64,000 bases of DNA from Macrotrachela quadricornifera (taxonomy: Eukaryota > Rotifera > Eurotatoria > Philodinida > Philodinidae). The translations under genes and the position numbers were made by a program. Below the pieces are notes generated by a model. The model saw nothing but the letters and a program-made list of their open reading frames with translations, was not told where the DNA came from and ran no database searches. Below, in pieces: positions 54,785 to 64,000 of the stretch (position 1 is its first letter; every line of letters starts with the position of its first letter). The stretch spans positions 1,748,406-1,812,405 of the forward strand of contig JAJEKB010021880.1 of NCBI GenBank assembly GCA_022393335.1. Direction: 5' to 3'.

Positions 54785-55321
54785 ATGGAACCTGAAGAAA
54801 ATGAAAATAATACTAATCGTGAATTATATAAAAATCCCTTTTCGATATCACAATTGGGTATTGGCTTAGTATTAAGCACATACTTTTTAACTGTCGAAAT
54901 GATTGAATTAGGTTTGTCAATTTATGTTGTACAAGATAATAAACCAGAATTTTATCGTGAATATTTAATATTTAAAAAAAATGCTCCAATATGGAAACAA
55001 TGGCAATTTTTGACATTATTCACTATTCCACTAGCTATAAAAACTGCGATTATTGATTTATATCATATTTTTACAAGAAGAGCTACACCTAGACGTAATT
55101 TAATAGATATTGTGGCAGCTTTGCAATTGTTTGGTGTACTATATACTGTTTTAAAATGTGTACAACCATTAGAAAATCAATTGAATAAAACAGCTTCATA
55201 TGAATATGCATCTGAGTTAAACTTTTTCCATTGGATCGTGTTTATATTGAATATTATCGGTTGGCTTATTCCAATATTTCGCTATCATGAATGGAGAAAT
55301 AATCCAAATTTTTATCCATAA
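54785..55321 (+). CDS. four-span membrane protein, unknown function (178 aa)
   Basis: The frame starts at ATG 54785, immediately after a TTTCTTTCTAG splice acceptor, and ends with TAA. Four hydrophobic spans are visible (about 27-50, 73-96, 105-123, 145-165). The N-terminus is acidic and Asn-rich (MEPEENENNTN), and a basic loop RRATPRR lies between spans 2 and 3. One sequon (NKT) is at about 133. The pattern suggests a tetraspan protein with cytosolic termini. No family-defining motif (such as tetraspanin CCG or claudin W-GLW-C-C) is present. No intron within. It probably has a spliced or trans-spliced leader. Confidence 0.7.
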   Translation: MEPEENENNTNRELYKNPFSISQLGIGLVLSTYFLTVEMIELGLSIYVVQDNKPEFYREYLIFKKNAPIWKQWQFLTLFTIPLAIKTAIIDLYHIFTRRATPRRNLIDIVAALQLFGVLYTVLKCVQPLENQLNKTASYEYASELNFFHWIVFILNIIGWLIPIFRYHEWRNNPNFYP

Positions 55322-56564
55322 AAAATAACAAACATAATTTTCGCAAGTTCATTTTTTTATTTTCATGTGAATAATTCAGAATTCTAATTTGATATTTTAT
55401 TATATTTATTTTTCTAAACTATAATTCATTTGAAATAACAAAAAATAAAACACATGAAGATTGACAAAGCATCTAATAAAACTCACACTCTACGAATCTT
55501 AACATTGTGTAAAGATATTAAAAATATATAAATAGAGACAACAATTTTTATTTTTTATAATGATGCAACAATGAAGCAACTTTGAAGTAGTTTTAACAAT
55601 TCATCAATGTTTTTATATTTAACGACGATTCATATAGATATGCATGTATTAATTATGTAACCAATATATATCATGAAAAGCTTTTTCTTTTTCTTTCATT
55701 ATATTTGCTGCACTGATGCATCTTGTGTGAGGATGAAGGCGAATTTAAAAAGAGAAATTCAAAACATTTAATACAACATGTTTCTTCAGTTTATTTTTGC
55801 AGTTATCATTAGGATCTAACAGAGTGGAAATTTGTTTTGTTTTAATAGTCAAATGACTATCTTGATTTTTGAAAAAAATCATTACTCTTTGTTTAAAGTT
55901 TTTCTTAGTCTTACTAAGATCTACTTACAGGCAAAAGATGAAATTGGAAGCTCGAAATCAGTTAGGATAGTTCCCTCAGTAGTAAAAAAATCAAGTTTAA
56001 CGAGCATTTCTATTACTGGAATAATCTAAATTACATTAGCATTTGGCAAACAAATTATTACCTTTTATAAATGTATGAATTTTTTTAAATATTTCGACCT
56101 ATAATCAACGTTTTTATCTCATTTTATTTCTTAGAAGATAAGCTAGAATAAATGTCCTATTCGAAATTAGTATAAAAGCCAAGTCGAATGATCTATGTTT
56201 TAAGTGAAAGTTTTTCTTCACAATATGACGCCTCTTAACACATGGGTCAAATTGTTGTACACGTTGTTAAGAGATGAGCATTATTCACCATTTTCTTTTC
56301 TTTATTTGAGGTCTATCCCCGTGTGTTTCTTCTCTCTGTTTTTAAAATAGAGTTGCTCTTATTCGATTAAATAGCATCATAAAATCAATGCGAATGATCG
56401 CCATTAATATACGATTTTAGAAAAAAATCTTGCTCAAATTAATTCTTCTTTTTTTGTATTTGCCACATGAGATATTCGACTTTTAACAAATGGAAATAAT
56501 TTTTTGACTAAATTTTCAGTGTATTGCTTGAATATTGTTTTTTCATATTTTTAGAACTATTGAG
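55322..56564. other. spacer, no gene
   Basis: AT-rich; a frame near 55832-56029 lacks a proper start and any motif. No repeat was recognised. Confidence 0.4.
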
Positions 56565-56746
56565 AAATTCTCAATGTTCAACATGATCATAGGCAAAATT
56601 ACACAACGTATACTACACGTATCTCGGACATTGATAAAGAACCTCAACAGATGCTTACACCAATTCATGATTATATTTTACCTGCAGTACAAGATTATGC
56701 TCATATAGCCAAAGAAAAACTTGTCGGAGACGCATTTCTTCTATAG
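56565..56746 (+). CDS. possible terminal exon, unknown protein
   Basis: After an AG near 56563, an open frame with protein-like words (NYTTYTTRISDIDKEPQQ, LTPIHDYILPAVQDYAHIAK) runs to TAG at 56744-56746. Preceding exons were not found, and an in-frame TGA sits just before the AG. It could be the last exon of a small gene or a remnant. No family is recognised. Confidence 0.3.
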
Positions 56747-56747
56747 T

Positions 56748-57044
56748 CTATGACTGAATATTGATTTCAAAAAGCTTTCTTAAATATTGAGTTTCGATAA
56801 ATAGAATAGTCGTTCGATGTCTCTTTTTAATCTTCTTCCAGGACGCAATGAAAATAAAAGCAAGATACAATACATCGTACAATATCAACCTCGTCCCAGA
56901 ATTGATTTGTACTCCAAATACATTTTCGATGAAGACAGAAATAGTAGTTAAAGAAGCTATTATCAACAAATGATGTGTATGACTCGAATTAGGAGGAAAC
57001 AATATTACATCAATTGGTGCCTCTATTCTTGCTAATGCTTTGCT
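56748..57044 (-). CDS. possible terminal exon of a membrane protein
   Basis: After a TTGTCTAG acceptor at 57045 the minus strand is open for about 99 codons to a TGA-type stop at 56748. Two hydrophobic spans are seen (around LLIIASLTTISVFIENVF and LILYDVLYLAFIFIASW), followed by a basic tail (KKIKKRHRTT). No upstream exon was identified and no family is recognised. It ends two bases from the end of the facing plus-strand exon, a tail-to-tail arrangement. Confidence 0.35.
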   Translation of the reverse strand, partial: SKALARIEAPIDVILFPPNSSHTHHLLIIASLTTISVFIENVFGVQINSGTRLILYDVLYLAFIFIASWKKIKKRHRTTILFIETQYLRKLFEINIQS

Positions 57045-57825
57045 AGACAACAAAACATTGGAAACATTGAATCTTATTATTTCAATATTCTCTTAAATAG
57101 TCATGTGTGCTAGTAAAAAGAGATAGAAGTAATATGTATGTCTTTTGACATTGATTTTTTTTCTTGATTAGCAATTCTAGTATATCTTTGACGTGCAGAG
57201 TCCATCCTGCTCTGAAGCGAACGGATGTTATTTGGGAAATCTACACTTCAGCAATCAACTTTGTGAACCTTTCTTTTATCATTTTACAGAGAAGAACAGT
57301 TGCACAACTATTAAAGAGTCATACATCTTTCACTTGAAAATAACGCGTCATGGACAGTGCTTAACAAATAACTCTGGACTAAATAAGATGATCTACATTT
57401 TCCACGAATCGATTTTGATGTACCTGTTTCCATTAGAACATGTACAAGAGCTTAATGTGGATATCAGACAGTATGTTTTCAACAGAATTCAGCCATATTT
57501 TTACATACTCTTTATTTCACTATCAAATTGTTCTTCTCTCACATAAACTCGTGATAACAACGGAGCATAATATTTATTATAGATCGCTGATTGTTCTGCT
57601 GTTTCTCGCAAGAAAAGAGTAGAGATGAATGAATCATTTTGTTCGCATATTTAATGGCTATAGAACTCAAGCATGAATCGCGCATCTACAATTGTGAGTC
57701 TTCTCAAACTGCTCAGATTTGTTGGGAGAGATGTTTCGTATAACTATTTACCAGTTTTAATTTTTGTTTTAAATGTGGATATTCCTGATGAGGTGATTCT
57801 GGTCGAAAAGAACAAATAAATGTGT
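57045..57825. other. spacer, no gene supported
   Basis: A plus-strand frame at 57193-57546 has several Cys but no ATG start or motif. Upstream exons of the minus-strand membrane exon may lie here unseen. Confidence 0.35.
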
Positions 57826-58866
57826 TCAACGAGGATAAATGACAGTATGAATGACAGTGCGATTTATTATTAAGACTTCGATTGACTTGTTTCGTTTGCT
57901 TCGATGTACAAATGGATAAACATCGATAAGATCACTACAGTTACGTTTCACATACGTTTGTTTTCTTTCCTTCCGATGATCATGCCAATGACTATTGCAT
58001 TCATTCTGAGCATCAAATTGAAATATCGATTGAGGTTCCCGAGGTGCTGGTAACCATATATACCCAAATGGGCGCATCATAAGTGGAAAGACATGTTTGA
58101 GTTGCATAGTGGCATCAGGATGACTACTATACCACAGATGTGTGTCGTTACTTAAATAGAAGAAAATATCGACGAATGGAAAAGTCCATGTTGTTTGTAT
58201 GGCAAATGGTCTATATTGAAAGAACACTTTAGCATAAGGTTGATTAGTTAAAGGATATTCAATAAGATAATATTGAACAACAGTTTCATTCAATTCTTCA
58301 AGAGCTCGAAGAAAACTTATTTGATCTTCGATTGGCATGATCAAATCGACGTCATCATCCCAAGGAATAATATCGTGATGACGCCATGACCCTAATAATG
58401 TTCCATCACTCATTGCAAATATCAAATTATGTTCTGTACAGATTCGTTCAATTATCAATAGAAGATGCATAAGGAGATGATGTTCACATGGAGTTATTCG
58501 ACGAGGAAGAAGGGATGATGATTTCCATTTAGAATAATGATATGGTAAACGATGAAATCGACTTGTACCAATAGGAGGAGAACGAAAATGAGGTAAATGC
58601 GACGGTTCTTTCTCGGTATCGAGACGAGATCTGATTTCCGGACACCAGATCCAAAGATGGTCTACCGACATTCGTTCGTCAACAATATTCGGCAAGGAAA
58701 CGACGGATGGCGACAATGTCGATGATACGGCAAAAATACTAGACAATGAATATTGTGGATATTCAGGAGTTTCGGCATGCATCATAATCAGAACGATAAT
58801 AAGACCAAGAAGAACCAAAAAATAGAAAGGATAAACTTCTCGAGATATTCGATGACGAATAGCCAT
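57826..58866 (-). CDS. LicD/fukutin-related type II membrane transferase 1 (346 aa)
   Basis: A complete frame from ATG 58866. A short basic N-terminus, one membrane anchor (about 13-30) and a luminal catalytic part give a type II Golgi/ER topology. The LicD-family core is clear: MSDGTLLGSWRHHD (152-165) and IPWDDDVDLIMP (167-178), whose Asp residues bind metal and nucleotide sugar or CDP-alditol. Relatives include fukutin and FKRP (ribitol-phosphate transfer to dystroglycan) and bacterial LicD (phosphocholine transfer); the substrate here cannot be read. It sits head-to-head with a second LicD-type gene at 61323, 2.46 kb away. No intron seen. Confidence 0.85.
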   Translation of the reverse strand: MAIRHRISREVYPFYFLVLLGLIIVLIMMHAETPEYPQYSLSSIFAVSSTLSPSVVSLPNIVDERMSVDHLWIWCPEIRSRLDTEKEPSHLPHFRSPPIGTSRFHRLPYHYSKWKSSSLLPRRITPCEHHLLMHLLLIIERICTEHNLIFAMSDGTLLGSWRHHDIIPWDDDVDLIMPIEDQISFLRALEELNETVVQYYLIEYPLTNQPYAKVFFQYRPFAIQTTWTFPFVDIFFYLSNDTHLWYSSHPDATMQLKHVFPLMMRPFGYIWLPAPREPQSIFQFDAQNECNSHWHDHRKERKQTYVKRNCSDLIDVYPFVHRSKRNKSIEVLIINRTVIHTVIYPR

Positions 58867-61322
58867 ATTCTATAGTTTTTATACCGCAATTTTTCGTAAC
58901 GTAGGATCTGTCTCTGTATGCTCTCAGTTTTCAAGTAACAGGTTAACAGAGGATCAGCGACGGCATCAGTCAAATTATTCACAGAAAAAATTTCGATTTT
59001 TTATTTGAATATCTTAAATGAAGCCACAGATAGAGATCTCTAAATTTAAATTACTCATCAAGCACATATATGCAAGATAAACAAACTTGAGATAGCGATC
59101 TGGTTTGTTGTGCTCGGTCAATGTTCAAATATGTGAGAATAATGTACACGATAACGATATAAATCGTCATCAGAACCATTGTTACTATTATCACTTTGTT
59201 CTATAGAGGCAGTTCACTTGGATATTGTTCTAGCCGAAAAGAATTTGCCATGTGACAGAAAATGCAGGAATTATGAATTACTATCTCTTGTCAACGAATG
59301 GAAGATAGCGAAGTAAGTTACAATCTGTGATCCGATCAGTTTGTCCAGTTAACTGTTAACCAAAATGATTAAAGTAGTACAATGCATTTTTCTAGCTTAA
59401 ATTAACTAATTGTATCTACTTAATGTTTCTAAATAGATTTTTGTATATTCTGTATCGATCTATACTATCGATTTTGAATACTTATGAAAAAAGAGTAGTT
59501 AACAGTCAAAGTAAATACTCATGCGCAAAAATGGCTGGAAAATACATTTTTAGCTTTTATCATTTTTCGAACACTATCTTACGTCTGGAAAAATGGAAGT
59601 ATTAATAGACATGTTGAAGTTTACTCTACAGTTCAATGTCAGTCAATCATCTTCTATAGTTGTCAAAGTTGTACAAATATGATCTGTCAAGAGCTTTATA
59701 AAACCATGTGAATCCGTGACCGCAGTATTCGAAGAAGACTTTTTCGAAAAAAATAACTCCGAAATGCGTCACTAAGATGTATTCTTACTACTAAACGTAG
59801 ATTATAGAGATAATTGATATGTGGTTCTGAAATGCTAAAGAAGTTTTCACCCTTTCTACCTAGCTATTTTGAATTATTTTTCGTTACTTATCGACAAACT
59901 CATTAATTATATTCTCTTGGACACATTATTATAGATACGTTTTATGTTATACTTTACACCTATAACATCTTAAACGATGCAATTTTTATCAAGGACACTG
60001 TTCACGTAATACACAATAGAGACAAAGGAACATATCAACAAATAGCATACAATAACGTGCATATCCTGTCAACAACTAAACGAATCTATTTGAAAGTCGA
60101 TATTCCTCTGCTTTAAAGCAACAAAGTTATATGTGTAATTAAAATAAATTACATGAAAATTTCGATTCAAGAAAAAACATATGTCTATACTATGTTAATG
60201 TGCTGAATTGCTGCGTATAGTTGAATTCAGTGAGACAATAATAATAAGGTCTCGTCATTCACTTGTACAAGATCTTAATCAAAGTAGACAAAGATAAACA
60301 TAATCAATTTTGAGTAGTGCTAGAGCACGGAGAAAATCGCTTATGTTTATCCAGTGCACTGTAAATACAAACAGAACAATAATAAACCCTTATAAGGATT
60401 TAATGAAGTGCAACATATAATAAACTTTTTTCATATACTCCTACTGAGGGCTTATTACATTCAAAATCTCTAAGAATAATTTATAGAATCGTTTAGGAAA
60501 TGCATAGATGAGATCGACATTTTGTAATAACTAAAATTTCAGAGTCACTCTACTGAGCATTTCTCAACTTCTGATACGCTGATTAGAATGGACAATAAAA
60601 ATTAATAAAATATATAAGGACTACATTATTTTTCTAATTTAGTATTGAAATAATTGTTAAGATATTCTTAAATTTTTCAATGAATATTTGTATCCAGATC
60701 AGTGATTTATTATTTTACTCTTTTTTCTTTGTATATGAGAAAAAAAGCATTGTGTGCATCACTGTTTACTTACATCATGCCGTCTTACCTTTATGATTTC
60801 TGTTGTACGTTGTCAAGAAGGAAGAAAAGATTCAATTTTTTATCCCATTTTTTTATATGAGACAATTGAATACAGTGAAAGGTTTCACAATGTGGTGGAA
60901 ATCGATCACATGTCCTTGATTAATTTGAAGTTAAACGTGAAAAATTGGACAATAAACAGGTACAGAAAAAAATTAAAGAATATCTTTGCACCATTTAAAA
61001 CAATCTATCTTTTTAATCACAAAAAACATTTTTACGAGCTGATTCATGATGAAACCATCTAAATTTATTTTCAAGCGTATTCAAAATGGGATAGTTTCTA
61101 TATCGTCTTGAAGCTTTTCATAAAAACTTATGATTACTGCGTTTGCATCTAAACTTCTAAAGTTATAGTCACTCTTATTGCTGTAACTCCCAATTTAGTA
61201 CCTTAAAGGCGTGAATATCTAAGTTAAAAAACCATTTGGTCGAAAACGACTTTGTACGATAGAATCTGAACTATACACAAAATGTTGAGGTCATATATTT
61301 ACATATTTAGTAACGCACTTAC
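58867..61322. other. 2.46-kb divergent intergenic region
   Basis: This lies between two oppositely oriented LicD-type genes, so it must hold both promoters. AT-rich; no TATA box stands out and no coding frame is trusted. A 102-codon frame at 60754-61062 starts at GTG and has no motif. Confidence 0.4.
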
Positions 61323-62195
61323 ATGGTTAAATATCTTCCATTCAATGCTATTGTCAATGACAATATTTTTCTCTTCAACAATCTTTTGACTCAAAGACAC
61401 TTATTAAAATCTCTCTGTTACATATCGATTATTTTGTTCATCATCATAATTACTTTTTGTGTTGTTAATCGTCAGTACCAATACTTTCATTTTCGCACAA
61501 TTCAATCATTCAACAAAACTGACTTGATCGAAGATGCTTTACGTAATATTCCTATTTGCACTCCAAAAGATCGTGTACGTCAACGTACTCTTCTTATCAC
61601 TCTTCAAACATGGAGTCATTTGGCTCACAAATATCATATTCAATATTGGATAGCTTACGGAACACTTGTTGGCTATGTTCAAAGACGTGGTCTTTTACCC
61701 CATGATCTCGATATAGATATTCTAATGATGGCACAAGATACGGTTCAGCTTGTAACGTTGGCTGCAAACATATCCAATGGAAATATGACTTGGTTCGATT
61801 CGCATCTCTACAAACTCGTAGTACATCCACAATGGTTTATTATCGGATGGGAAAATCGATCTTATAATCGATCACAAGGTATTCATTTTATTGCACCCAA
61901 TGCACGATTTATCAATCAACAAGGACATCTTCATGTCGATATTTGGCCGATATATGATTATCATTCTGATCAATTAGAAAATTCCGTTAACAAAACATCG
62001 ATGCTAACTGAATATGATGTTTACTATAAGTGGAAATCTAATCCAAGACACTGGACTTTTCCATTGCATCCGTGTAATTTAAGTGGAGTAAATGTATGGT
62101 GTCCGGCAGAACCTGAAAAACTCGTACGTGCCATGTACGGAGAAACAGCCCTATACAAGTCAGACAAATTATGTATTAATGGTTCATGGGTATAA
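61323..62195 (+). CDS. LicD/fukutin-related type II membrane transferase 2 (290 aa)
   Basis: The frame runs from ATG 61323 to TAA. An N-terminal part of about 30 residues and one anchor (31-48) precede a luminal domain with several N-glycosylation sequons (NKT, NIS, NMT, NRS, NLS, NGS). The LicD-type core is WIAYGTLVGYVQRRG (109-123) followed by LLPHDLDIDILMM (124-136). The usual PWDDD is replaced by PHDLD, keeping a DxD pair. It is about 55 residues shorter than the divergent neighbour and differs greatly outside the core, so the pair is an old duplication or two separate family members. C-terminal CNLSGVNVWCP and a final LCINGSW suggest disulphides. Confidence 0.85.
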   Translation: MVKYLPFNAIVNDNIFLFNNLLTQRHLLKSLCYISIILFIIIITFCVVNRQYQYFHFRTIQSFNKTDLIEDALRNIPICTPKDRVRQRTLLITLQTWSHLAHKYHIQYWIAYGTLVGYVQRRGLLPHDLDIDILMMAQDTVQLVTLAANISNGNMTWFDSHLYKLVVHPQWFIIGWENRSYNRSQGIHFIAPNARFINQQGHLHVDIWPIYDYHSDQLENSVNKTSMLTEYDVYYKWKSNPRHWTFPLHPCNLSGVNVWCPAEPEKLVRAMYGETALYKSDKLCINGSWV

Positions 62196-63092
62196 ATTAA
62201 TATTTTTAATATAAAGAACATTGGATCAAACGTTACAGACAACAAGAATAGATATTACTGATAAAATGATATCTTTTTAAAAAAAACCGAATATATATGA
62301 GAGATGTATCGGATGATTGTTTAGAGTGTCAAAAACGAAGAGTAAGAGTGACGACTAGTTATTATTCCTTCATTTAAAAAGACAATTCATTTCTCATTAC
62401 GAATAAACAGAGATACAGTGATTTATATGGATGAATAACACGTCATCATGAATTGGCATCGAAAAACGGAATACTATTATTTCATTTTTGGGATCTAATG
62501 AAGGATAATTAGTAGAGCTATTGTTTTTAAGTTAAAATGAATTAATTTAAAACAACTTTTATGTACTTATATGTAATTTCTCATAATCCAATGTGCTTCT
62601 GATATACAAAAGTACGCATGTTACTTCAAAAAAAATTTATTGAAAGTCGAGATAAAATAATAAAATATTTCAAGAAATAAAAGATTAATTACATTGATAG
62701 AAGAGTAAATTTAAAATAAAAAAAGGTGCAAATGCAATCATTGTGAAATTAAAATATGAAACACAATCGATCTTTTATCTTGGTATATAACGATGAAAAA
62801 CAAATAAAATATCTATTAAATTTCGCCATGTTTAATACTAATCCTAAAATTTGTCACGTCTGGTCGGAGAGAAAAAAGGTTATAAATATCTTTTTTTACA
62901 CAGGGTGGACCATGAGTAATGAAAACGATAAAAGATTGGTCCTGTAGAATGGAAATAAATGACATTATTGAAATTATAGTTGAACACTTCTTTTCGATTG
63001 TGTTTCATAAAAAGAATTAATTTCCATAAAAAAAAGTGTCAATTGAATATTAAAATTCTAGATTAAAAAAAATCCGATGAATTTTGTCGTAT
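62196..63092. other. spacer between convergent genes
   Basis: AT-rich; the frame at 62756-62947 starts with ATG but has no motif and biased composition, so it is not called. Probably 3' untranslated regions of both flanking genes. Confidence 0.4.
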
Positions 63093-63916
63093 TTAAGATG
63101 ATTGTCTCGGGATTTTGGTGACAATTACATTTTTATCTGAATTAATTTTATGAGTTTGTGACGTTGATTGATTAAGTGAACATTCTGTTAGTCTTTTTGC
63201 TTTCATATTTATTTTAGTGACATTAACTGAACCAATACTTGCTGTAAGATCTTGATTATTTTTAAAACTATTTACAATTTCATCAGTTTGTGTAAGATCA
63301 TTTATGTTATTATTTCGTGGTAATTTAATGACACTAATTGAAGAATCTTGTGTTAATGTTGAAAATCGAATTTTTGAATTTATTTGTGAATTTTCGTCGT
63401 TTTGTTGAATATTATCTTCTTTCTTTACTTTAGTTACAATGACAGAAAAACGTCGATCTATTTGTTTTTCAACAAGAGATTCTTCTTCATTTGGTGGTTT
63501 GATATCTGGATTTCCAATTTCATCTGGTTTATCTCGATTATTAATTCGAATGACATCGATATGTTTCTTATTTTGAAAGATTTTATCCAATGTTATTTGA
63601 CTATCTCTCATATTTGTTGATAAACGAGATGCAGCTTGTGATTTTGATATATCTAAATTAGATTATTTCAACATTTGTATAAACATTATTTATGCTATTA
63701 AAAATAAAAAATATTACGAAAATTCGTCATCTAAAATAGTTTTCTAATCATTTTTTGTGTAAAAAATCTATTACTTATACTATTTATTAACTTTTCTAGA
63801 TTGAAACCTTCAACTATTCTGTTTTGTCATTCTTACTATATAATGGAAAATATTCTACTTTCCGTTCTTCTTCTTCGTTTTTATGTTTTTGTCTACGACG
63901 TCTTGCGCCAGCACCC
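63093..63916 (-). CDS. 3' part of a gene with a repeated VIVTK-like motif
   Basis: Exon 63916-63837 (GAGARRRQKHKNEEEERKVE, then YFPLY) ends at a GTAAGA donor. Exon 63652-63093 follows a TTTAG acceptor in matching phase (A|AT), giving a polar, disordered C-terminal region ending IPRQSS. A short motif recurs five times along the last 172 residues: IDVIRI, SVIVTKV, SVIKLP, SVNVTKI and NVIVTKI, at about 18, 56, 92, 128 and 161 counted from the internal Met at 63611. The period is about 35 residues, which suggests repeated docking sites. The 5' part of the gene lies beyond the right edge. No family is recognised. The 184-base intron is longer than others here, so the exon join is probable but not certain. 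Confidence 0.55.
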
Positions 63917-64000
63917 CTAAAATAACATACATCAACTTAAACTTTTAATAATATTCTATTTATAGAAAATGACACGAGAACAAATTGTATCCGAAAATAT

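Noticed and set aside
60754..61062. A 102-codon frame between the LicD-type genes
   Set aside because: It begins at GTG, has no recognisable motif and lies in ordinary AT-rich intergenic DNA.
1..64000. CRISPR arrays, bacterial operons, tRNA or rRNA genes
   Set aside because: No regularly spaced repeat-spacer pattern, no Shine-Dalgarno-led gene clusters and no convincing tRNA B-box with matching cloverleaf were seen.

Overview
The window reads as nuclear DNA of a small invertebrate, most likely a bdelloid rotifer; this is inferred from gene style and gene content, not proven. It is very AT-rich. Gene models are compact, with introns of about 50-60 bases (GTAAG...AG) that can be read directly in the Arf-like, amidohydrolase and transposase genes. 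Start codons of several genes lie a few bases downstream of a strong 3' splice site with no visible upstream exon, as expected for spliced-leader trans-splicing. I see no operons, ribosome-binding sites, CRISPR arrays or convincing tRNA/rRNA genes.

Layout. 0.6-2.7 kb: a predicted two-exon membrane protein (-). 3.2-4.2 kb: dispersed repeats. 4.7-5.4 kb: an Arf-family GTPase (-) with Arg at the catalytic Gln position. 6.4 kb: a perfect 27-bp hairpin. 6.7-9.4 kb: a broken zinc-finger gene and a broken piggyBac transposase (+). 10.4 kb: a small unknown protein (+). 12.3-13.8 kb: a complete cytochrome P450 (-). 15.8-17.1 kb: an ACMSD-type amidohydrolase (+), then a stray coding fragment (-). 18 kb: a small secreted Cys-containing protein (+). 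21-21.5 kb: a GFA/CENP-V-type protein (-). 24-25 kb and 52-53.5 kb: two intact copies of an endonuclease/exonuclease/phosphatase-fold gene (-) on duplicated segments.

22-39 kb is mostly a transposon graveyard: several foldback or MITE-like elements, a hAT fragment, and a 4.7-kb element (28.85-33.59 kb) with inverted repeats of about 0.4-0.5 kb and a spliced but dead DDE transposase containing two tandem-repeat arrays. The 52-kb duplicate preserves the empty site of a 762-bp element inserted beside the 24-kb duplicate, which gives its exact ends and target duplication.

40.4-49.8 kb holds one giant gene (about 3,150 codons) of the DUF6606/DUF3638/DUF3645 type, with a Walker-A-like NMGEGKT motif and other helicase-like motifs. 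It is cut by a single in-frame TGA. 54.8-55.3 kb: a four-span membrane protein (+). 56.6-57 kb: two uncertain facing exons. 57.8-62.2 kb: two divergent LicD/fukutin-like type II membrane transferase genes. 63.1-63.9 kb: the 3' part of a minus-strand gene with a repeated short motif, running off the right edge.

The host genes look like unrelated housekeeping, metabolic and glycosylation genes. The shared biology lies in the mobile DNA: piggyBac-type TTAA MITEs with a decayed piggyBac source, mariner-like TA-flanked MITEs, and an intron-bearing long-terminal-repeat DNA transposon.
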